A DNA stretch of 10,341 nt from an uncultured Methylobacter sp. (lineage in GTDB: Bacteria > Pseudomonadota > Gammaproteobacteria > Methylococcales > Methylomonadaceae), in the NCBI GenBank assembly GCA_903831545.1, contig CAIKYI010000691.1, positions 1 through 10,341 of the forward strand, read 5' to 3'. Within the stretch, counting starts at the first letter, position 1. Each line of letters begins with the position of its first letter. Both the position numbers and the translations under genes were made by a program. Of this stretch, positions 1 through 6,167 are shown piece by piece. The notes below the pieces were generated by a model. That model was not told the DNA's origin. It saw nothing but the letters and a program-made list of their open reading frames with translations, and did no database searches.

Positions 1-1503
1 ATCCAGCAACAGTGCGCACAGGGCAGGACTCAGGGTTAGCGAGTTGAATGCCGAAATGACCGTAGAAACCGCAATGGTCAGTGCAAACTGTTTATAAAAC
101 GCTCCCGAAACGCCGGTAATGAAGGCGGTGGGAACAAATACGGCAACCAGTACCAGTGCTGTTGCAATGATCGGTCCGACCACTTCCTGCATGGCTTTTC
201 GGGTAGCATCTCTGGCCGACAGACCTAAAGCAATATGTCGTTCGACGTTCTCTACCACGACGATCGCATCATCGACCACGATGCCGATAGCCAGCACCAG
301 ACCGAACAGGGATAAGGTGTTAAGCGACAGACCCAGGGCCGCCATGACTGCGAAAGTTCCGATTAACGAGACGGGAACCGCCAGTAAAGGAATAATCGTG
401 GCACGCCAGTTTTGCACAAAAATCACCACCACCAGCACGACCAGCAGTAGTGCTTCAAACAGGGTTTTAATAACAGCATCGATGGACTGCTGCACAAACA
501 CAACCGTGTCGTAAACTAAAAGGTAATCAAGTCCTTGCGGAAAGCGCGGCTTAAGTTTTTCCATGGCGTCAACCACCGCCTTTTTGGTTTCCAGCGCATT
601 GGAACCGGGTAATTGAAAGATAGCAAGACCTACAGTCGGTTCGCCATCCAGGAACAGGCCCGAGTTGTAATCTTTGGCGCCCAGTTCGATGCGGGCAACG
701 TCTTTAAGGCGCGTCACCTGACCCTCTTTGCCTTTTTTAAGCACAATTTCAGCGAATTGATCTGCATCGGAAAGTCGGCCGGTGGTGCTGATCGTGTATT
801 GAAAATCGGTATTTTCTCGTGTTGGTTGTTGGCCTACAACGCCTGCCGCGACTTGCACATTTTGTTCGCGAATAGCCGTGATCACGTCATTGGCGGTCAG
901 ATTGCGGGCGGCGATTTTGTCCGGGTTAAGCCACAGCCGCATGCTGTAGTCTCGGGCGCCAAAAACGATAATATCGCCGACACCGGGCAATCGCGCCAGC
1001 GTATCTTTAAGTTGCAAAAGCGCGTAATTACTTAAATAAACGCTGTCGTAGCGCTTATCGGGCGAAATCAGGTTGACCACCAGACTCAGGTCAGGACTGC
1101 GCTTTTTGACGCTGAGACCCTGACGGCTTACTTCCTGAGGCAGTTTGGGTTCGGCTAATGCCACCCGGTTTTGTACCAGTACCTGAGCTTTATCCAGGTT
1201 AGTGCCGGGCTTGAAGGTTATGGTGAGCGCCATGCTGCCACTGTTGGTCGATTGCGAGGACATATACAGCATATCCTCGACGCCGTTGACTTCCTGTTCA
1301 ATAGGCGTAGCAACGGTTTCAGCCACCACCTGGGCATTGGCGCCCGGATAAACGGCGCTTACTACAACGGTGGGTGGCGCAATTTCTGGGTATTGCGCAA
1401 TAGGCAGACCCAGCAGCGCAAGTCCACCGACCATGACGATAACAATGGATAAAACCGACGCAAAAATCGGGCGATCAATAAAAAAGTGGGTGAAGCGATT
1501 CAT
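1..1503 (-). CDS. RND (HAE1/AcrB-MexB type) multidrug efflux pump, inner membrane subunit, N-terminal 501 residues; 3' end outside window
   Basis: This is the proton-driven inner membrane pump of a tripartite RND efflux complex. The frame is open from ATG 1503 to the window edge, giving 501 residues of a protein that is usually about 1,030-1,050 long, so the right half of the gene lies outside. The start MNRFTHFFIDRPIFA is typical of the family: a short cytoplasmic tail, then TM1 at about 10-30. A periplasmic porter region follows, then TM2 (about 345-363), TM3, TM4 and on to TM6. TM4 carries GIVVDDAIVVVENVE with the acidic pair D411-D412, equivalent to the proton-relay aspartates D407-D408 of E. 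coli AcrB. The motif STNSGSMALTITF in the porter domain is also family-typical. It starts 3 bp after the adaptor stop, with AAAGAGAA as ribosome binding site, so it is cotranscribed with the adaptor. Substrates cannot be read from the sequence. Confidence 0.95.
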   Translation of the reverse strand, partial: MNRFTHFFIDRPIFASVLSIVIVMVGGLALLGLPIAQYPEIAPPTVVVSAVYPGANAQVVAETVATPIEQEVNGVEDMLYMSSQSTNSGSMALTITFKPGTNLDKAQVLVQNRVALAEPKLPQEVSRQGLSVKKRSPDLSLVVNLISPDKRYDSVYLSNYALLQLKDTLARLPGVGDIIVFGARDYSMRLWLNPDKIAARNLTANDVITAIREQNVQVAAGVVGQQPTRENTDFQYTISTTGRLSDADQFAEIVLKKGKEGQVTRLKDVARIELGAKDYNSGLFLDGEPTVGLAIFQLPGSNALETKKAVVDAMEKLKPRFPQGLDYLLVYDTVVFVQQSIDAVIKTLFEALLLVVLVVVIFVQNWRATIIPLLAVPVSLIGTFAVMAALGLSLNTLSLFGLVLAIGIVVDDAIVVVENVERHIALGLSARDATRKAMQEVVGPIIATALVLVAVFVPTAFITGVSGAFYKQFALTIAVSTVISAFNSLTLSPALCALLLD

Positions 1504-1506
1504 GGG

Positions 1507-2682
1507 CTAATTCTCTTTATTGAGTCCAGGCAGCGAAATTCGTTCAGGAATCACTTTGATACCCGGTCTGATTTTTTGTATGCCTTCTATAACTATCCAT
1601 TCTTCAGGCTTTAGACCTTGGGCAATGACGCGGGATTGTCCGATATGTGCGCCCAGTTCGACTTTGCGATATTCGACCTGATTGTCGTTATTGACCACCC
1701 AGACAAAACGCTGTGCCTGATCGGTGCCAATAGCCCGATCAGGAATTAGTATCGCCGGATAGGGAGCGCTACCGCGAACCCTGACCCGGGCAAAAAAACC
1801 GGGGCTTAATAATTCGTCGGGATTGTTGAACACCCCTCGTAAGCTTAAGGTGCCGGTAGTTGAGTCTTCACGCGGGGCTATGTAATCCAGATGGCCCTGA
1901 TGTGGAAAATCAAGTTCATCGGCCACGGCCAATTGGGCCGGCGTTTTTTCATCGCCCAGATTGCCATGACTGCCTTTTTTCGCCTGCCGCCGGTATTTCA
2001 GTACCGAACGTTCGTCAGCATCGACGTAAACATACACAGGATTAGTGGAAACAATGAAGGTCAACAAGGTTGCATCGGCACCGCTGCCGTTCACCACGTT
2101 ACCGGCAGTGATTAATTCACGACCGATTCGACCGTCTATAGGGGAGCGGACTTTGGTAAATTCCAGGTTTAATTTCGCACTGTACACATTGGCTTCGGCA
2201 GACTGGACGGCGGCAACGGTTTCCCTGAGTCCTTTGCTGCGGGAATCGTGTTCTTCTTCGGAAATGGCTTTGGCGCGAAATAAACGCTCGGCTCGTGCCA
2301 GGTCGTTTTTGGCTAATTCATGCCTGGATTTGGCGCGTTCCAGTTCTGCTTCGGCATAGTTCAGTTGTGCGGTATAGGGTTTGGGGTCAATCAGAAATAA
2401 AAGATCGCCCTTAGTCACTTTGTCGCCAGCCTTGAAATTTACCTTTTCAAGATAGCCGTTCACTCGCGCGCGAACGTCTACCGAATTGACTGCCTCAATA
2501 CGGCCGGTGTATTCGTCCCATTCAATCACGGTTTGCGCTAGCGGTTGGCCGATTTTGACGTTGGGCGCTTGCGCTGCTGCAGGTTTGGAGGTCGAATCGT
2601 CATGTTTTCCGCAACTGATTAAAGCCAGTAAAGTAAAGGCTGCCAACAAACCGTTTAGTGGGTGTTGTGTTGTTTTTTTCAT
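1507..2682 (-). CDS. RND efflux periplasmic adaptor (membrane fusion protein), lipoprotein
   Basis: This is the periplasmic adaptor linking the RND pump at 1-1503 to an outer membrane channel (AcrA/MexA family, 391 residues, normal length). The N-terminus is a lipoprotein signal peptide: basic MKK, a hydrophobic stretch at 11-22 and lipobox L21-I-S-C24, so the mature protein should be lipid-anchored at C24. Then come the first lipoyl half (about 62-100, with GYLEKVNFKAGDKVTKGD), an alpha-helical hairpin rich in A, E, K and R (about 100-175), the second lipoyl half (RSPIDGRIGRELITAGNVV, 179-197), a beta-barrel (about 205-305) and a membrane-proximal domain (about 305-380). ATG 2682 is the only reasonable start because an in-frame TAA lies 9 bp upstream. 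The ribosome binding site is poor: AGG abuts the ATG and an AGAG lies about 9 bases upstream. It follows tetR by 48 bp in the same direction. Confidence 0.95.
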   Translation of the reverse strand: MKKTTQHPLNGLLAAFTLLALISCGKHDDSTSKPAAAQAPNVKIGQPLAQTVIEWDEYTGRIEAVNSVDVRARVNGYLEKVNFKAGDKVTKGDLLFLIDPKPYTAQLNYAEAELERAKSRHELAKNDLARAERLFRAKAISEEEHDSRSKGLRETVAAVQSAEANVYSAKLNLEFTKVRSPIDGRIGRELITAGNVVNGSGADATLLTFIVSTNPVYVYVDADERSVLKYRRQAKKGSHGNLGDEKTPAQLAVADELDFPHQGHLDYIAPREDSTTGTLSLRGVFNNPDELLSPGFFARVRVRGSAPYPAILIPDRAIGTDQAQRFVWVVNNDNQVEYRKVELGAHIGQSRVIAQGLKPEEWIVIEGIQKIRPGIKVIPERISLPGLNKEN

Positions 2683-2726
2683 CCTTTTTTACTCTGATTA
2701 TGATGGGTGGAGGTGGCTTTTTTCAT
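2679..2726 (-). other. Possible 15-codon leader ORF between tetR and the RND adaptor
   Basis: An ATG 4 bp after the tetR stop opens a frame reading MKKATSTHHNQSKKG. Its TGA stop overlaps the ATG of the adaptor gene (ATGA). This geometry would allow translational coupling into the adaptor, whose own ribosome binding site is badly spaced. No good Shine-Dalgarno precedes the small ORF, so ribosomes would have to reinitiate after tetR. The opening ATGAAAAAA matches the adaptor's own first bases, so it may instead be a relic of an older start. There is no evidence that it is translated. Confidence 0.2.
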
Positions 2727-2730
2727 GGGT

Positions 2731-3345
2731 TTATTGCCCGGTTTTAAGCATGCCGCGCAGGTAAAATGCGATGACATTTTCTACCAGGCGTTTTTTTTCT
2801 TCAGCAGAAGGTCGTAAGGTTTTGGATAACAGACATCGTAAATGCAAGTCGCCTTTTAACATGCTGAAAAAAGAATCCGCAGCAAAAGCGGGGTTAGCAA
2901 TGTTAAAGCGACCGGTGTCATTTAAGCGTTGAAAGTAATTTTCCATTTGCGTCAATGCCGCTTGCGGCCCGCTTTGATAAAACAATTGGCCCAATTCCGG
3001 AAAGTCAGGGCTTTCTGCTATTAATAATCGGTGAATAGCCAACGCATCTTCGGTAAAGATCAAATCGATTGCGGAAGTTGCGATTTGGGTCAGATTGCTT
3101 TCAACATTGTTTGCCTCGACACTTAACTCGGTCATGGTTTGCAATAAAGACTCGCACAGTTCGGAAATGACGGCTGCCAGCAGCGCGTTTTTACTGTCGA
3201 AATATTTGTACAGCGTTGCCTTGGAAACCGGAGCCGCCTGGGCAATTTTTTCCATGCTTACGTTACGATAACCATGGGCCAGAAACATGCGGCTTGCGCC
3301 CTTTAGTATGGCCAGTCGTTTACTATCAGAAGGTTCTGGAGTCAT
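2731..3345 (-). CDS. TetR/AcrR family transcriptional repressor of the efflux genes
   Basis: This is a 204-residue regulator of the TetR/AcrR family, normal length. Residues 10-57 form the N-terminal DNA-binding domain. The helix-turn-helix runs from about M31 to F49 and includes VSKATLYKYF, the family's signature recognition helix (about 40-48). The remaining all-helical part is the ligand-binding and dimerisation domain, where such proteins usually bind a drug or metabolite and release DNA. It is the first gene of the leftward tetR-adaptor-RND operon and is divergent from the emrAB-like operon, with 97 bp between the starts. A 21-bp palindrome and an extra half-site in that gap are the probable operators, implying autoregulation and control of both pumps. 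ATG 3345 is chosen because the DNA-binding domain begins about 10 residues later; it has no clear Shine-Dalgarno. The inducer cannot be predicted. Confidence 0.93.
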   Translation of the reverse strand: MTPEPSDSKRLAILKGASRMFLAHGYRNVSMEKIAQAAPVSKATLYKYFDSKNALLAAVISELCESLLQTMTELSVEANNVESNLTQIATSAIDLIFTEDALAIHRLLIAESPDFPELGQLFYQSGPQAALTQMENYFQRLNDTGRFNIANPAFAADSFFSMLKGDLHLRCLLSKTLRPSAEEKKRLVENVIAFYLRGMLKTGQ

Positions 3346-3351
3346 TAGGTT

Positions 3352-3360
3352 TTTAGTTTA
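3352..3360. promoter_or_regulatory. Extra operator half-site next to the tetR start
   Basis: On the minus strand this reads TAAACTAAA, identical to 9 of 10 bases of the arm of the palindrome at 3409-3429. It lies 6 bp upstream of the tetR ATG, around the expected transcription start. This would suit autorepression, or a second weaker binding site. No matching second arm is seen, so it is a half-site only. Confidence 0.4.
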
Positions 3361-3369
3361 AAAGGTGAT

Positions 3370-3398
3370 TTCATAACATTTTGCGGAAAGACCGCGAA
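3370..3398 (-). promoter_or_regulatory. Weak candidate promoter for the tetR-adaptor-RND operon
   Basis: On the minus strand, TGT precedes TATGAA at 3375-3370, giving an extended -10-like element with 4 of 6 matches to TATAAT. A poor -35 (TTCGCG, 3398-3393) lies 17 bp upstream. Transcription would begin near 3363, just ahead of the operator half-site at 3352-3360. The -35 match is weak, so this is a suggestion only. Confidence 0.25.
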
Positions 3399-3409
3399 TA
3401 AGTTAGACT
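3381..3409 (+). promoter_or_regulatory. Candidate sigma-70 promoter for the emrAB-like operon
   Basis: TTGCGG (3381-3386) and TAGACT (3404-3409) are separated by 17 bp, matching 3 of 6 and 4 of 6 consensus bases. Transcription would start near 3416, inside the 21-bp palindrome, whose first base is the last base of the -10. A repressor bound to the palindrome would therefore block initiation. The hexamers are imperfect; the spacing and the operator overlap are the main support. Confidence 0.4.
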
Positions 3410-3429
3410 AAACTAAACCGTTTAGTTTA
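3409..3429. promoter_or_regulatory. Perfect 21-bp inverted repeat, probable TetR operator
   Basis: The sequence is a 10-base arm TAAACTAAAC, a single central C, and the exactly complementary arm GTTTAGTTTA. Size and perfect dyad symmetry fit a TetR-family dimer site. It lies between the candidate -10 and the ribosome binding site (AAGG, 3432-3435) of the emrA-like gene, 13 bp before its ATG. Part of the arm recurs at 3352-3360 near tetR. Assignment to the adjacent regulator is by position, the usual arrangement for divergently encoded TetR repressors. Confidence 0.8.
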
Positions 3430-3442
3430 TCAAGGCCAATTT

Positions 3443-4459
3443 ATGTCCCGTTTGCGTTCTGTGTTATTGATTTTATTGATAGTCGTTCCTTTAATCGCAG
3501 GGATAGGCTATTGGCTGGTGGAGCGTCAGCATTATGAAACTACCGACGACGCCTATTTACAAAGCGACATTGTGTTAATCAGTCCCAAGGTGCAAGGCTA
3601 TGTCACGCAGCTAACGATTAATGATAATCAGGCCGTCAAGCAGGGCGATGTTTTGATCACTATTGACGACCGGGATTATCAGGCAAAAGTCCTTCAGGCT
3701 CAGGCGGATGTCAGCCAAGAAAAAGCCCATATTGAGCGTCTGAGGGCCATGAAAACATCGCAGCGGGCTCATATCGAAACCGCAGGCGCTTCTGTTGCCG
3801 CCGTGCAGGCCAGGCGCGAGCAAATTCAAAAAGATTTACAGCGTTTCAATAACCTGGTGGACCAAGGGTCTGCGGCAAGGCAGTCTTTGGATAAGGTTCA
3901 GGCTGAGTCCAAACAGGCGCTAGCCGAACTTAAAGGCTCAGAGGCTTCGGTAAGTGCCGAGCACAACCAGTTAACCACACTTGATCTTGAAATCATCGAA
4001 ACCGAAGCACGCCTTGACAAAGCACGGGCACTATTGACTTTGGCGAAAATTGACCTGGAAAACACCCGGATAAAAGCGCCGATAGACGGCATTATCGGTA
4101 ATCGTGGCGTGCAACTTGGACAGTTGGTTCGCCCTGGCGTTGCGCTGGCTTCTTTGGTGCAAAACAGCAAAATTTGGGTGGAAGCCAATTTTAAGGAAAC
4201 CCAATTGGAATATATGCGTTTGGGTCAAGTGGTTACGCTTGAAGTTGATGCGTTTCCTGAGCTTGATTTAACCGGCACGGTAGACAGTTTTTCTCCGGCC
4301 AGCGGCTCTGAATTTAGTATCCTGCCCGCAGAAAATGCCACCGGCAACTTCACCAAAATTGTGCGCCGCGTACCGGTGAAAATAGTCTTCCCTGCTGCTG
4401 AAAACACCCGGTTATTAAAGCCTGGTTTGTCTGTGGCCGCTAAAGTCAAAGTGCATTAA
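3443..4459 (+). CDS. HlyD/EmrA-family membrane fusion protein of an MFS efflux system
   Basis: This is the periplasmic adaptor of an EmrAB-type tripartite pump, 338 residues and anchored in the inner membrane. It has a short basic N-terminus, one TM helix (about 7-25), and then TTDDAYLQSD (33-42), close to the T-DAYV signature of EmrA proteins. Next are the first lipoyl half (about 43-78), a long helical coiled-coil hairpin rich in A, Q, E, K and R (about 80-205), the second lipoyl half (KAPIDGIIGNRGVQLGQLV, 211-229) and a beta-barrel carrying VEANFKETQL and GNFTKIVRRVPVKI (301-314), both typical of the family. ATG 3443 has AAGG 7 bases upstream. The MFS partner begins 4 bp after its stop. 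The gene is divergent from tetR and preceded by a strong operator-like palindrome, so it is probably induced by substrates of the regulator. Confidence 0.95.
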   Translation: MSRLRSVLLILLIVVPLIAGIGYWLVERQHYETTDDAYLQSDIVLISPKVQGYVTQLTINDNQAVKQGDVLITIDDRDYQAKVLQAQADVSQEKAHIERLRAMKTSQRAHIETAGASVAAVQARREQIQKDLQRFNNLVDQGSAARQSLDKVQAESKQALAELKGSEASVSAEHNQLTTLDLEIIETEARLDKARALLTLAKIDLENTRIKAPIDGIIGNRGVQLGQLVRPGVALASLVQNSKIWVEANFKETQLEYMRLGQVVTLEVDAFPELDLTGTVDSFSPASGSEFSILPAENATGNFTKIVRRVPVKIVFPAAENTRLLKPGLSVAAKVKVH

Positions 4460-4463
4460 ACCG

Positions 4464-6032
4464 GTGGCCGAGTCGAATAAGCAACAAGTTGAAAAGCCTT
4501 TAACCACCGGGCAGTGGCTTGGTTTTTTCAGTATGGCGGTCGGTGTGTTTATGGCGGTATTGGACATTCAGGTCGTCGCCAGCTCCCTGCAGGAAATACA
4601 GGCGGGTTTATCCGCAACGCAGGATGAAATTGCCTGGGTGCAAACGTCGTATCTGATTGCCGAAGTCATTATTATTCCTTTATCCGGCTGGTTGGGTCGG
4701 GTATTTTCGACCCGCTATTTATATGTTATTTCGGCGGCAGGATTTACCTTGACCAGTCTGCTTTGTGCCTTCGCCTGGAATTTGCCGTCGATGATTATCT
4801 TTCGCTGTTTGCAGGGTTTTTTGGGTGGTGCGATGATTCCAATGACTTTTACGGTGATTTTTATTTTGTTTCCGCCGCGTTTGCAACCGGCCATGACTAT
4901 TGTACTGGGTTTGATTGTGACCATGGCGCCGACTATCGGGCCGGTTTTGGGCGGTTATCTTACCGATACTTACAGTTGGGAGTTGCTGTTTTTGATTAAT
5001 ATTCTCCCCGGTATACTGGTGTGCATTTTTGTGTGGAAGTTTTTGGATATTGATCAGCCCGACTGGGCCTTATTGCAGAAAATTGACTTTGTTGGCATTG
5101 CACTGATAGCCGTGTGTTTGGGCTGTATGCAGTTTGTCCTGGAAGAGGGCGTTCGCAAGCAGTGGTTTGAAGATCCGTTAATTGTCTTTATGACGGTAGT
5201 TGCTGTAGTCAGCGGCATCGGGATGCTGGTATGGGAATTAAAAAATCCGCATCCGATTATTGATCTTTACGCTTTCAGGAATATCAATTTTGCGATAGGT
5301 TGCGGTTACAGCTTTGTGCTGGGCGTGGGGCTTTATACCATTATCTATTTAACGCCTATTTATCTGGCCAGTGTTAAAGGACTTAACAGTCTGCAAATCG
5401 GCTATTACTTGATGGTGGTCGGCTTGTTTCAATTGTTGTCGGCGTTTATCGCCGGACCGTTGGAGAAGAAAATGGATTTACGCTGGATGCTCTGTCTTGG
5501 CTTTAGCCTGTTTGCGCTGGGTTCCTGGATGAATGGCAATTTAACCAGCGAAGACGGTTATTGGGAGTTTTTCTGGCCGCAAGCTATGCGCGGTACCGCT
5601 TTAATGTTATGTTTTTTACCGATTAATACCATTGCCCTGGGTCGCTTGCCGGTCGAAGAAATTAAAAATGCCAGCGGGCTTTATAATCTGATGCGTAATC
5701 TGGGCGGAGCGATAGGACTTGCGGTTGCCAATACGCAAATGATTTATCTGACCAAAGCCAATTATGCCCGGTTGCGTGAATCGTTTACCGCAACGCGATA
5801 TCAGGCTTTGGACATGGTTCAAGGCGTAGCTGCATCAATGGAACACATTAATCTGCCTGAGCCTGATTTGGCAGCGTTAAGCCAAGTCACCCGCATGGTG
5901 TTACGGGAAGCTGAAGTGATGACGTTTAATAATCTGTTTCAGGTTATCGCGGTTCTTTTTTTGGCATCACTGGCTTTAGCGCCGCTTTTAAAGAAAGTGG
6001 GCGGCGAAGCCACGAGTTTGATACACGAATGA
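4464..6032 (+). CDS. EmrB/QacA-type (DHA2, 14-TM) MFS drug:proton antiporter
   Basis: This is the inner membrane transporter partner of the EmrA-like adaptor, 522 residues, within the usual 500-530 range for 14-helix DHA2 permeases. Visible motifs are TM1 with VLDIQVVASSL (32-42, motif D1 position), motif A-like GWLGRVFSTR (75-84) between TM2 and TM3, and the antiporter motif C GLIVTMAPTIGPVLGG (149-164) in TM5. Many hydrophobic helices follow, and a short hydrophilic tail. A periplasmic loop of about 60 residues (429-488) precedes the last helix, as in EmrB. The start is GTG at 4464, 4 bp after the emrA-like stop and without a clear Shine-Dalgarno. The next Met (24) would delete the region just before TM1, so GTG with translational coupling is preferred. 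It relies on a TolC-like channel not encoded here. Confidence 0.94.
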   Translation: MAESNKQQVEKPLTTGQWLGFFSMAVGVFMAVLDIQVVASSLQEIQAGLSATQDEIAWVQTSYLIAEVIIIPLSGWLGRVFSTRYLYVISAAGFTLTSLLCAFAWNLPSMIIFRCLQGFLGGAMIPMTFTVIFILFPPRLQPAMTIVLGLIVTMAPTIGPVLGGYLTDTYSWELLFLINILPGILVCIFVWKFLDIDQPDWALLQKIDFVGIALIAVCLGCMQFVLEEGVRKQWFEDPLIVFMTVVAVVSGIGMLVWELKNPHPIIDLYAFRNINFAIGCGYSFVLGVGLYTIIYLTPIYLASVKGLNSLQIGYYLMVVGLFQLLSAFIAGPLEKKMDLRWMLCLGFSLFALGSWMNGNLTSEDGYWEFFWPQAMRGTALMLCFLPINTIALGRLPVEEIKNASGLYNLMRNLGGAIGLAVANTQMIYLTKANYARLRESFTATRYQALDMVQGVAASMEHINLPEPDLAALSQVTRMVLREAEVMTFNNLFQVIAVLFLASLALAPLLKKVGGEATSLIHE

Positions 6033-6092
6033 TATTTTATGTAATTCTTGTTTTGTGAGGGTGGTGATACAACAACGTTCAGACCCGACCGT

Positions 6093-6117
6093 AGGGGCGG
6101 GCTTTACGCCTGCCCTT
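6093..6117 (+). terminator. GC-rich hairpin after the MFS gene; likely terminator and possible dispersed repeat
   Basis: The arms GGGCGGGC (6095-6102) and GCCTGCCC (6108-6115) pair with one G-T wobble around the loop TTTAC. A further G-T and an A-T pair extend the stem. The 3' side continues TTTGTT, a weak U-tract for a rightward intrinsic terminator about 60 bp past the MFS stop. The wording GTAGGGGCGGGCTTTACGCC resembles short palindromic repeats scattered between genes in several environmental bacteria, from memory, so it may be a repeat element serving as terminator. Confidence 0.5.
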
Positions 6118-6137
6118 TGTTACCTTGCTTGCCCGGG

Positions 6138-6165
6138 GCGATGATTTGGTTTTGAGCATCGTCGC
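6138..6165. other. Second imperfect hairpin in the convergent intergenic region
   Basis: GCGATGAT (6138-6145) and ATCGTCGC (6158-6165) form an 8-bp stem with one G-T wobble and a 12-base loop, just downstream of the leftward PLP-enzyme gene stop. Neither strand has a good T-tract after it, so it is at best a rho-independent terminator of poor form or an mRNA 3'-end stem. Confidence 0.25.
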
Positions 6166-6167
6166 TC

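Noticed and set aside
119..1452. Rightward open frames of 93-140 codons at 119-514, 613-1035 and 1171-1452
   Set aside because: They lie antisense to the RND pump reading frame, which has clear family motifs throughout; their translations show low-complexity, non-protein-like composition.
1860..2764. Rightward frames antisense to the RND adaptor gene
   Set aside because: The leftward adaptor frame has a full domain set; the antisense frames show no motif.
3383..3395. Short inverted repeat GCGG-AAAGA-CCGC between the divergent promoters
   Set aside because: The arms are only 4 bases; this is expected by chance and much weaker than the 21-bp palindrome beside it.
3611..4449. Leftward frames inside the emrA-like gene
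   Set aside because: They are shadows of a well-supported HlyD-family gene and have no ribosome binding site or family motif.
4715..5822. Small frames inside the MFS gene on both strands
   Set aside because: They overlap transmembrane-helix coding sequence of the EmrB-like gene and show no independent support.
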